NCBI GenBank assembly: GCA_034620365.1
Contig: JAQGEQ010000232.1
Coordinates: 372,001-436,000 of the forward strand
Direction of reading: 5' to 3'
Source: Pegea sp. RAD2-039
Lineage: Eukaryota > Chordata > Thaliacea > Salpida > Salpidae
DNA: 64,000 bases
Part shown: piece after piece, positions 24,501-34,915 of the stretch
How the letters are laid out: every line of letters starts with the position of its first letter
How positions within the stretch are numbered: position 1 is the first letter of the stretch
Made by a program: the position numbers and the translations under genes
Notes under the pieces: model-generated
Databases searched by the model: none
The model's input: only the letters and a program-made list of their open reading frames with translations
What the model was told of the DNA's origin: nothing

Positions 24501-27500
24501 TAGTGTTTTGTTATCATAAGAAAATTCAATATTTACATAAAACTTACTACATATCGTCAATTCTTTATTTATTTACATTTTTCAACCTGGAGTACGAATT
24601 TTTCAACTATTTATACAAATTATTTTGTTTTTCGAAATATTTTTAAAACTATTTTTTCATTTTTAGATAAAATAAATTTGAAAATAACAACAGATTATCA
24701 ACAAGCAGAAGATAACATCTCACAAGTCACTGTTCATAGCTCATTGATTTTACCGATGAATTCAGAAACAAAAAAATTGAAAGGGGTCACCATGCAGGTT
24801 TGTATCATGTCCACCAACCAACAGATCTTTAAATACAATTTTACAGCAACCAAACATACCTGGTCAACAACCAGTTCTACAAGGTACAGGTTTATATCAT
24901 TATCCAACGCATGTATATGCACCAACAACGTGTATACCATCGCACCATTTCATTCCACCACCTATACTAGCTAATCGGGGATCTTACTTCCCTCAAGATG
25001 TAAGATCAACTTCTTCATTCCAAACTCTTCTTCTAATCAAATGTCTTTCAGTTTGTCAGCGCTCAGCTACAGTACGCAAGTATGATTCAAAACCTTCAAC
25101 ATTTTGGTGTAACCACCGGCAACCAACAACCTATGTTTATACAAAACCAATGGATGAGCGCTATTAATCAAATCAGGCAAATGTCACCAGAAGAATTATC
25201 TCGAATACGACCAGTAATTACCATATTTGGTTAAAACGCGCGAAGTATTTGTCAATTTGTTGCAGCCTCCTCAACCAGATATCTATCCTTACATGAGACC
25301 AGCTTCAACTGATTTCTTATCAACTCTCAATAATCCTTATCGCTTCCAAGACCCGACCAACCCGAACATGGCCTCCCCCCGGATGACTGTCCCACTCTAC
25401 CACCACAATTCACCTCCTGCCCACCGCGACCTGTAAGTTGTTGGAATCCATTTCATCTATTAACTTTTTCCTCACAGAAAACCACGTAGTGACGTCACAG
25501 CTAAATCTAGTGACCTCATCACATCTTCATCGTCACCGTTGCCTGGCAACAAGTACAGCTCACCCGTGCCCATCAAACCAAAGATGACGTCATCAGGACA
25601 TAATCCAACAACTTGTGGACCACAAACATTGGCTAATTCTTTGTACCAACCACCAATTAGTCATCAACGGACCACACATCCGTTTTTGATGTCCCCGAAA
25701 CCGTCAAGCCCCAATCGCGCTAAACAGAAGCTTAATGACGTGTCCCAATTACGCTACACGCCGCCAGAATCTTGGAATGATCTCGTCTCCTCTACTCCCA
25801 TTCATAACTCGAAATCGATGGAAGTGACGCGACCTTGGATGACGTCACAAACAAATCCTACTGAACTGAAACTTCTCGATCCAGCCACGATATTCGCGTC
25901 ACGGACCGCTAATAGGACAGATTTGTATTCGCGAGAAGTGAAGAAACACTCGAGCCAACCTACTAGCAGGTACGGGTCACCAGAACCACGTTCACATCGG
26001 ACCACAGCGCCATATACTAACTATGGTACGATGGCAAGTAGTAAAATTTGGCAACCACCTGTTGGTCATATTGGGACAAAAGAATGGTCAGAATCTAATC
26101 ATAGATCTACTAGTCACCCCACAACCACCTCAGTGGTCAGCATGTCTTCTACATCATCTTCAGTAGCTGCTACCTGTCCCACAACCAATCAAATGCCCCC
26201 TACCTGTTCCACAGCTGCTCAAATGGCCCCTATCTGTCCCATTACTACTCAAATGGCTCCTACCTGTCCCACGACCACTCAAGTAGCCACTACCTGTCCC
26301 ACAACTACTCAAGTAGCCACTACCTGTCCCAAGACCACTCAAACAGCCCGTACCTGTCCCACAGATAGTCCGCTAGTATCTATATCTTCCATAACAACTT
26401 TAATTGACTCGACCTGTCCCACAACCACTGCTATGGTATCCCAACGTCAGTCAACCGTCACATCATCACTTAGCAACCGACCACAAGTTAGTAGTCAAGT
26501 AGCAACAGGTCATTCAAGAATTTACAAACTTCATCAAGATCAAAATCTTATCTCAACACCGCCACCTAGTGACGCATCTTCTCAAGATATTTATAAGATT
26601 GATTCACTTAAATACAATCCATCAGAAGCATCTCATATCTCTTCTTTTACTACATCTTCTCGATCTTCAATTCCTCAGCATCCTAAGAAGCGCTACACGC
26701 ACGATCTGAAGCCGCGTCATCAACTGCATCATGACGTCACGCAACCTTTACTGAAACATATAGTTAAAGGAGGCAAAAGTGAAGTTGGTCCACTAATGGC
26801 GGATGGTGGACGCGCGCGTATCTTAAGTTTAGCTGAATCGAAGCATTTACATCGATTTGCATCTAACGACCAACCAGCTGTTCAACGCGCGTCATCGAAT
26901 GGTTGCCAAGCAACCGAGTTACCCACAGATCTATCTGTGAAAGTCCTGAAACGTCCAGCAGATACGCGATCGAGTGATGACGTGAAGAAGGTTCGAATCG
27001 ATAAAGTCGAAAAAGAAGTCGTCAACGCTCTATGTCCCTCGCCACCATCTACTCTTCCTCTCAATCAAACTCCCGAAGAAGCTCTTCAAATAGCAGCATC
27101 CGGGATCATGAATATGAGAACAGCTTGTTGGAATGAACCTACCGGGGCTCCTTACGCCCCTAGTAAGGGGCAGGTCAAAGAAGCGTTGCTAGGCAGAAGC
27201 GCGCGACAACCTGTTGCCACCACAACTGACATCACCGAAGCTAAACGAAACAACGGGAATCACGTGATGACGTCATCACCAGCCGCTTCACCGCCGCCGC
27301 CGCGATCGATGATGACGTCACAAACGCCTCCTCGAAATTTCAAGATCAAATCTCAATGGATGGATCGATGTTTCACGACGTCATCAACTACGTCATCATC
27401 GACGTCATCATCTCATTCTACTATTTCACCCGATGATGACGTCAGCATCGCTGAACCCGAATCATCGCCGCCGAAAAAATCGAAAATGCGCGCGCGTAGA

Positions 27501-30500
27501 GATTTGAAAAAAGTTTTGCGCGATCATCGCCAAGCTAAAAGGAAGAGAAAAAACCGCGCGCGTCATAGCGATGACGAATCAACTGATTACAACGAAGAAT
27601 CGCGATCGGATGGTAACGTCATCAATAAATCGAAAAGTCAACAGTATCTTGAAGCTGGTTACCAAGAAATTGAAGGAGAAGAAAGTTGCTATAGCGACGA
27701 GACGGAATTTTCGGGCGACGAACGCGCTAATAGTGAAAGTTGTATGTTTCCTCCAGATCGAATGCGCCCGATGGGTGATAGTAAGTTGATGACGTCATCA
27801 TCATCACGTGACTGCTGATGCTAATTAGATGTTTTGTAGATGGATTACCTCAATCAATCTTAAAGTTTAAGAAAGATGTGATGGAATTACGACGAAATTA
27901 TCGATCTTTTATTCAAGATTTATCTTGTACAGATCTTAGTGTTTATGATGGTTCTAATTTGACAAAATGTCGTGAATGTGGTGATAGGAGTTCGTCATCA
28001 TTCTGTCGTTTCTATTGGTTCCGAAGGTTGGTTAATACTGGTTGCTAGTGGTTACTACTGGCTGTTGCTGGTTGCTAGTGGTTGTTGCTGGTTGCTAATA
28101 GTTGTTGCTGGTTGCTAGTGGTTGTTACTGGTTGCTAATGGTTGTTACTGGTTGCTAGTGGTTGTTACTGGTTGCTAGTGGTTGTTACTGGTTGCTAATG
28201 GTTGTTACTGGTTGCTAATGGTTGTTACTGGTTGCTAATGGTTGTTGCTTGTTGCTAATAGTTGTTGCTGGTTGTTACTGGTTGCTAGTGGTTGTTACTG
28301 TTTGCTAATGGTGACTACTGGTTACTAATGGTTGTTACTGGTTGCTAGTGGTTGTTACTGGTTGCTAATGGTTGTTACTGGTTGCTAGTGGTTGTTACTG
28401 GTTGCTAGTGGTTGTTACTGGTTGCTAATGGTTGTTACTGGTTGCTAATGGTTGTTACTGGTTGCTAGTGGTTGTTACTGTTTGCTAATAGTTGTTGCTG
28501 GTTGCTAGTGGTTGTTACTGGTTGCTAGTGGTTGTTACTGTTTGCTAATGGTGACTACTGGTTACTAATGGTTGTTACTGGTTGCTAGTGGTTGTTGCTG
28601 GTTGCTAGTGGTTGTTGCTGGTTGCTAGTGGTTGTTACTGGTTGCTAGTGGTTGTTACTGGTTGCTAGTGGTTGTTACTGGTTGCTAGTGGTTGTTACTG
28701 GTTGCTAGTGGTTGTTGCTGGTTGCTAGTGGTTGTTACTGGTTGCTAGTGGTTGTTGCTGGTTGCTAATGGTTGTTACTGGTTGCTAATGGTTGTTGCTG
28801 GTTGCTAATGGTTATTGCTGGTTGCTAGTGGTTGTTACTGGTTGCCAGTGGTTGTTAATGGTTGTTTTTTTTAGGATGAAGTTTAGTAACGATCAGAAAT
28901 TGAAAGATAGTGGTTTCTGGGAACCTGAGGATTGTACTGCCAAAGATTTAGCTCTTTGGTTGCCTAAAATGTACCCGGAACCAACTGGCACTAGATCTGA
29001 ACGTCGTGAACGAATTGCCAAACAAGCTCGCCCAAAAATGTCTTTTAAGGAAGCCTGTTTTATCCTTTGTAAAATCAGTCCAGTATTCACTCTAATTGTA
29101 GAAGAAGAACGAGATATCAAACAATTTTTTGATCCTAAAGGTACCTTTTAGTTGTACCTTAGATGGTCGATGATGACGTCATTTTGTTCTTTAGCTACCG
29201 TTTATTGGAAGCGACCTGTAGCTGGTGTACGAGAGATGTGTGATTCTTGTGATACAACCGTTTTCAATTTACACTTTACATGTCGCGTTTGTGGTTTTGC
29301 TATTTGTTGTGATTGTTACATTTATCAAGAATCATGTGTCGCCCCAACTTCCCCAACATCCTCCGAATCTTCAACTCTTCTCACTTTATCCAATTTTGGA
29401 TCCACACTCACATCTTCATCATGTGGATCAAACGGTTCGTGTTTTTGACAACTTGCAACTAATCGCGTGTTTTACTGACCACGTGTTTCAACTGACCACG
29501 TGTTTCAACTGACCACGTGTTTCAACTGATCACGTGTTTCAACTGACCACGTGTTTCGGTTAATCACGTGTTTCAACTGATCACGTGTTTCACTGATGAC
29601 GTGTTTCACTGACCACGTGTTTTACTGATCACGTGTTTCATTGATGACGTGTTTCGGTTAATCACGTGTTTCACTGATGACGTGTTTCAACTGGTCACAT
29701 GTTTCATTGATGACGTGTTTCGACTGATGACGTGTTTCATTGATGACGTATTTCATTGATGACGTGTTTCAACCTCAACGTGATCAACTGACTCTTATTG
29801 GCTGTTTTTAGATTCGGATTCGAACGCAATTTACTCAGAAAATGGTAAAAAATGGCTTCCTTGTATAAAAGGTGAAGCTCATAATCATCTACAGATGAGT
29901 CCCACTCAATTAATTCCCAGGTAATCCCACATCTTACTCCTCTTCTATCTAATCCTCATCTTGATCTTTTACAGCACATGTCTTGAAGATATTTACAATA
30001 TGATGCAAAAAAGAGTTTTAAAATATTTAAAGAAATCAAATCCAGTTGGAAATGATCCTCTTCCTCTCCTGAAAAACATCTGTAAGACTTCAACTGCTCT
30101 TCATCTTCTTATAACTCACTTACATCTTGTTTAGTTGGTGGAGATAAACCAACATCCGCAAAAGAACGGATCAAATCTTATGATTCTCTCCAAAACAACT
30201 CTTCATCACCTCTTGATTGGCTGGCAAGTATCGCACTTCGAGAAGAACGCGAACAAACCAGGGTCACCGCGCCCCTCCCTAATCGCGCGATCGCTGTTAC
30301 TACGCCTATTAGCGACAAAACATCAGAATCCGTCACCAACCATCAAAGGTGCCCCCGTTTTTAATCCCCTAAACCTTTTTCTGACCCCTTTTCTTACAGT
30401 AATGGTGAACCGGAAGTGAACGTTCCGCACCGTTGGTTTTGTAACAAGAAGTTTCTCAACCTTCGCGATGGCAACCTGAAAGAGAACTTGCCGATGTTTC

Positions 30501-31926
30501 AACAGCACTGGCTCGTTGCTACAGTGAGAAACATCGCGCGCTGGTTGCCTAGCAACCCACTAACCACTCTTGTGCAGCCGGTAATGACGTCAGGAGCTAT
30601 GCACGCGTTGAATCGTGACTTGTGGACACCAGCAAGTATGAATGAGGACTTCGGAGATGAAGATCCTCGAGAAACGCTCATCAATTGCTTCGATGGGACT
30701 TCTGTGAAGGGAAAACTTTTCCGGGACTTTTGGAATGGATTTGAAAGTATCAAAGGTAAGTTTGAAGTGTCTTGAGGTGCTGTTGAAATAATTGAGGCGT
30801 TTCATAGATCGATTGAAAGATGATCAAAAGAATCCGATGATCCTCAAGTTGAAAGATTGGCCAGATAACGAAGATATTCGAGATAAGATGCCGGAACGGT
30901 TTAATGTAAGTCATCTTCATCATTAAGATCATATAAAGATCTTTATCTTCTTAGGACATCACATCAGCTCTTCCCTTACAAGAATACTCGTCGAGAACCG
31001 GAAGTTACAACATCGCCACTTTTCTACCTTCGTATCTCACACCACCAGATCTGGGACCTAAAATGTACATCGCATACGGATGGGTAACTGAGAAGGAATG
31101 GAATAAGGGCACCACAAATCTTCATTTAGATATCTCTGATGCTTGTAATATGATGATGTATGTTGGAATACCTGAAGATGAACCAAAATTTGCCCAAGAT
31201 GCTCTTATCAAGGTTACTCGGGTTTTATAAATATATTCAGCCGGAAATTAAGAGTAAATTTCCCGCCAACAAATATTAACTTCCCCGTTCTCATCATAGA
31301 TAATCAAAGAAGGCGGCGTTGATGACGAGCAAATCAAACGCGCTCAAGTCGATAAACCCGGCGCGCTTTGGCATGTCTACCATCCTAAAGACTCCGATAA
31401 AATTCGAGAATTTATGAATAAGGTCAGTTGTTAGCTTTTAAGAAGCTACGCGCGCTGATGACGTCATCACTCGACAGTATAACAAAGAAGAAAATATTGA
31501 AAGTGTGGCTGGAAGCGATCCTATTCACGACCAGCAACATTATTTAGATCGAAAGATGAGGGAACGTTTACTAGAAGAATATGGAGTAAAAGGATACCCG
31601 ATAGTTCAATGTGAAGGAGATAGCGTGTTTATACCAGCTGGGGCACCACACCAGGTACCCGTGCCCCATTTCTAGCCCCATTTTCTAACCTCTCTTGTGT
31701 CCAGGTCTTTAATCTACACAGTTGTATCAAAGTAGCTGAAGATTTTGTATCACCTGAACATGTTGATGTCTGTTACAATCTAACCAAAGAATTCCGGAAA
31801 CTTCCGTCGTCGCATAGCAACCACGAAGACAAATTACAATTGAAGAATATTCTTTATCATACAATCAAAGAGATTCTCACAACTTTCAATTTTCACGAAT
31901 ACCTCCTCAAAAAACCATCTCAATAA
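15571..31926 (+). CDS. KDM3: KDM3/JMJD1-family histone H3K9 demethylase
   Basis: Twenty-seven exons splice in frame to 2164 residues: 15571-15723, 18656-18790, 18843-18916, 18970-19009, 19093-19192, 19247-19368, 19420-19569, 19853-19985, 20659-21027, 24667-24797, 24847-24999, 25052-25213, 25266-25432, 25478-27780, 27840-28026, 28875-29140, 29195-29434, 29812-29920, 29975-30081, 30135-30348, 30400-30523, 30578-30755, 30808-30905, 30955-31212, 31300-31422, 31478-31654, 31705-31926. The enzyme is a nuclear Fe(II)/2-oxoglutarate oxygenase that removes methyl groups from H3K9. The N-terminus (SVGKKLLL) resembles KDM3B. Exons 10-14 are Ser/Thr/Pro-rich and unconserved. A KCREC motif lies near residue 1440, and the KDM3 cysteine zinc finger ([10 protein letters not shown]... 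to CCDCY) at about 1555-1590. The C-terminal JmjC domain keeps the iron triad His1962, Asp1964 (LHLD) and His2090 (PAGAPHQ), spaced almost as in human KDM3A. PTDLS at 1112-1116 fits a CtBP-binding motif. The N-terminal joins are the least certain. JMJD1C-type naming is possible. Confidence 0.93.
15724..18655 (+). other. KDM3 intron 1, AT-rich
   Basis: The largest KDM3 intron along with intron 9, about 2.9 kb against mostly 50-100 nt elsewhere. It is A/T-rich with stop-rich frames. A longer open stretch at 17195-17548 lacks a normal ATG, has skewed hydrophobic composition and is judged spurious. No nested gene or RNA is seen. Confidence 0.6.
19990..20625 (+). repeat. 20-bp minisatellite filling KDM3 intron 8
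   Basis: A tandem array with unit GGTTGTTGCTGGTTGCTAGT, itself two related 10-mers, with point variants such as GGTACT and TAATGG. It starts within a few bases of the exon 8 donor at 19986 and runs to about 30 bases before the exon 9 acceptor at 20657-20658. The related array in intron 15 (28.0-28.9 kb) has the same unit. There are no unique spacers, so it is not a CRISPR array. Confidence 0.95.
21521..22163 (+). repeat. 20-bp minisatellite in KDM3 intron 9
   Basis: A tandem array with unit AAGCGACCAGCAAACTAATT, mixing ACTAATT and ACCAATT versions with occasional extra CAGTAAACC segments. It lies in the 3.6-kb intron 9 and contains no open frame of interest. It differs in sequence from the intron 8 and 15 arrays but shares the 20-bp period and a CCAGCAA word complementary to their TTGCTGG. 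Confidence 0.95.
23225..23365. promoter_or_regulatory. Possible internal promoter in KDM3 intron 9 (YY1-like sites)
   Basis: A GC-rich patch within intron 9 with CCGCCATCTTT near 23291 and, on the other strand, ATGGCGGCCATGGCGG near 23330. These are YY1-type (AAGATGGCGGC) words typical of TATA-less animal promoters. CpG-rich sequence (GTGCGCGCGCG) lies 100 bases upstream. It would suit an alternative promoter for a KDM3 form lacking exons 1-9. No transcript evidence is available. Confidence 0.35.
26163..26445 (+). repeat. 30-bp coding minisatellite in KDM3 exon 14
   Basis: Within the 2.3-kb exon 14 a 30-base unit repeats about nine times, encoding ten-residue variants of CPTTTQMAPT. It is in frame and lies in the unconserved Ser/Thr/Pro-rich middle of the protein. 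The regular cysteine every ten residues is unusual for a nuclear linker. Confidence 0.85.
28030..28865 (+). repeat. 20-bp minisatellite filling KDM3 intron 15
   Basis: A tandem array with unit GGTTGTTACTGGTTGCTAGT and GCTAATGG variants, the same family as intron 8. It begins at the exon 15 donor (28027, GTTGGT) and runs to about 10 bases before the TTTTTTTTAG acceptor of exon 16. The array makes up essentially the whole 848-base intron. It is longer and more homogeneous than the intron 8 copy. Confidence 0.95.
29463..29775 (+). repeat. 17-bp E-box minisatellite in KDM3 intron 17
   Basis: A tandem array of about 18 units close to GACCACGTGTTTCAACT. Ten units contain the perfect palindrome CACGTG, and several others carry TGACGTG instead. 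Unit length varies between 12 and 18 as the CAACT part is gained or lost. It lies between the exons encoding the zinc finger and the conserved segment after it. Confidence 0.93.
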
Positions 31927-32305
31927 CACTTGCTGCTACTTCTCCTTAATGACGTAATACAACTGATGACGTAGTACACCTTGATACGATGGTGCTTGTA
32001 TCATCGTCCATAGCAACCTGACAACCGTAACCTGGTATTTGGTCGTCATGGAAACCTCTGTGCCAATTGCTACCTTTTTTCGCACAACCATGTGCTGTAC
32101 ATGACTCGCGCGGCTATGACGTGTGGCTTTGTGTGATGACGTCATCAGCGCCGACGTTCAACCTTGTTTCTTTCTATTTTGTTTCCTTATTAAAATGGCT
32201 GTGGTGATGACGTCAGTAAAGTGTGACTACTAACGTCATCGTTGTCATGTGAACAACACCGCTATGGATTCTTTCAACTTCGTTTTACAACAGAAATTCC
32301 AATCA

Positions 32306-32311
32306 AATAAA
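32306..32311 (+). terminator. Poly(A) signal of KDM3
   Basis: AATAAA 380 bases after the KDM3 stop codon, at the point where the GC-richer, TGACGTCA-containing 3'UTR-like sequence gives way to A/T-rich DNA. Confidence 0.55.
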
Positions 32312-32520
32312 ATTTCAAAGCATTTTTTGTTATCGATAAATATGCTGGTTTTTCTCACAACAGTTAGTTTAGTGTTTCCAAACAACATTTTTAAAATAAA
32401 TAATTATCGAAGATATCTTTAATTTTTCATCATTTTTTAAAAATTTGATTAAACAAGTTAAGATGTTTGTAGACATTTCAATAATTAATTAAAATCAGTT
32501 TAAGTAAATTTTTTCTCAAT

Positions 32521-33762
32521 AATTTGAAGTGTTTTCTTCAAGACATTTTTGTTGTTAATCACAACTTACATCAAGTACTAATATGACGAGAAGTTTCTAG
32601 TCAACTGTTGGTAGAAACCACAAACTAGTAGTTAAAACCAACTTTATAATGATTCAGAAAAGTTCCCGTACTTGCCTCATAATAGGGAAGAAAATATATT
32701 TCAAATGAATAGATAACAGTCAAGATTTTGTGTCCAGAGATATTCACAACTATCACAAATGATTGCTACAAATGAACAACACAAAAACAAGTCAACAAAC
32801 AGAATAAAAACTTGTATGTTGAACTTGTTAACAAATATATGATAAAACCATTACACAGTTAATAAGCAAGTTGTATTTGCAGAAGAACTAAACGATGCTT
32901 GGAACATATATCTAAACACCAAACTAACTGGTTCCTTCAAAAAGCTGGGTTTTTACTTGATACTTTTAAAGATAAAAATAATTTATTATTTTAAGGAAAT
33001 AATTCCAGACTTTAAGATCTATCAAAAGCTGTTTACGTTGCGTTTCTTTTATGACAAACAAAATGAACAAATATATTCTTGAAATTTCAGAATGATTCTG
33101 TTTGCAGCGCCAACAGATGCTTGTCTTTCCATAATAAAATTCAATCAAAGACTCAATAATAATTAGAGTGGAGAAAATAACTCTTGATCAGCTAATATGG
33201 CGTCATCGCGTTTTGCATCAGGAAAGCTAGACTATAAACTTTAAACGAGCTAAATCGCAATTTGAAAACTGATTGAAACAAATCCACTGAATGATCCCAA
33301 AATCAAAATCTTCTTCATGATACCAAGTATGATGACTTGATAATAAGAATTAAAAGAACAATTATTAAAACAAGATTACCTCAAAATACTTTTGTCGATG
33401 TAATCACATAGACACGGCTAATAAAATAAAACCAAATCTAATAAACCTCGAGTTGATGGATCTTTTAAGACATCAAAGACTTATTAGCAATTTATTGAGG
33501 AGTTTGAATCTCATTTAGATGGACTTTTTGTTACTTTTATGATAGTAGATTCCGACTGAAGTTTCTGGTTTAGTTGGAATCACTTAAGATGTAATCAGAT
33601 TTTAGTCTGAATCAAGAACTTATAGGTCAATTTCTGCTGGACATTTTGATACAATTTCCCAAGAAAAATATAATCTAATTTGATAAGAAAGGCTGAGACG
33701 ATTGCTTACGTTAATGGTTTGACATAAGTGTTTGAATTACTATTCTGTAAAATGATTGAAAT
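32521..33762 (-). repeat. 1.24-kb dispersed repeat, arm 1 (inverted)
   Basis: The reverse complement of this segment matches 59135-60380 nearly base for base. A 60-codon open stretch inside (32966-33148 minus; 59749-59931 plus) differs at only two residues between copies, but it resembles no known protein. The ends show no clear terminal inverted repeats or target-site duplications. It could be a non-autonomous transposon or a segmental duplication. Confidence 0.85.
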
Positions 33763-34720
33763 AAAAAAATCGATATTACAGTAGACTAACTGACGAGCTA
33801 GCCTTGTAAGCTGCGTCTTGTACAATTGAACCTTTAACATAATTGTCAGCAGTTGCTTGCTGAGGAGTCCTCCCACTCTTTCTGTGGTGCTCCGATCTTT
33901 CTGAAGTTATATAAATTCTTGTTTGATATAAGTCATCTGCATTGATACGTTGAATAAAATTTTAAAAATCATATTTTTTTAGATTAATTTCAAAAGAAGC
34001 GATCTGATGTAATGATGGGATTGAGAAGAAAATTCTGAGATGTAGTGACCTTTTGAAAAAAAACTTGTTGCCGACTGAATATGAAAATTATTTCATAAAT
34101 GATATATTCCACAATAGTTCAATAGATTACCAGGTGTTAGTATAAAAACCACGGATTTTTATAATTTCATGGAGTCATTTAGTTGTCATAACAACAACTA
34201 CAATCATGTAGTAATTACCCAATCAAGAACTCGGGTTTTAGCTAAAAAACTTTTGAATTGTAGCTAAGCTATAAGTGATGACGTCATCAGTAATATTTGA
34301 TGTTGTTATTTCAAAAGCTGATCAAAATCGTGAAGCGCTGACGTCACTGAGTTTTTTAGGTTAACGATTTTTTTTTGGGTTTAAGTCAAACTAGAAGTTT
34401 TCTACATAAATTTTCTCTTTACATTCTTTTGGTTTTTGGGGTTTTTGTTTTTTGTTGAAAGATATTTGTTAAATTCCAATTTAAGCTTTTAAGTATTATT
34501 TGAAGTTTGTTTCTTTTCCATTGAAAATATTTTAGAAAAAATTATTTTTTTTTATTTTATTTTACGAGATATGGTAAGAAGTTACGTTTTTGTAAACAAA
34601 AAATAATTTTCATTCGATAAAAAAAACTTTAGTTGAATCCAAATCTGATTGTGTTTAATTATCAACAAAAATATTTATCAGATTAATATATACTTTATAA
34701 AAATATTATTAAATGAATAA

Positions 34721-34915
34721 CTACAGATAAGCAATCATTAAGCTCTTAAAACTTTATAAAAATGACTGTAGCTAAAGATAAAAAAATCTCAAACGCAAAA
34801 CTTCAACAAAATTAATGTAAAAAAATCACAACACAAAAGACTCAGTTAAAAACAAAAATAAAGAAATATAATTTCATTTGCCAACAAATCATATTTTTAA
34901 ACTTAATTTTTAAAG
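34721..34915 (+). repeat. 190-bp dispersed repeat, copy 1
   Basis: This segment is over 90 percent identical by eye to 53441-53633 in the same orientation, beginning with ATAACTACAGATAAG. Both copies start and stop sharply. The sequence is A-rich and non-coding. It may be a short non-autonomous element. Confidence 0.8.

Noticed and set aside
19990-28865. CRISPR-like look of the regular repeats in KDM3 introns
   Set aside because: Units are contiguous without unique spacers, in a eukaryotic gene. They are minisatellites.
32966-33148. 60-codon ORF conserved in both 1.24-kb repeats
   Set aside because: Conservation follows from the recent duplication of the whole segment. The product has no recognisable domain, and the ORF is no better preserved than its flanks by eye.
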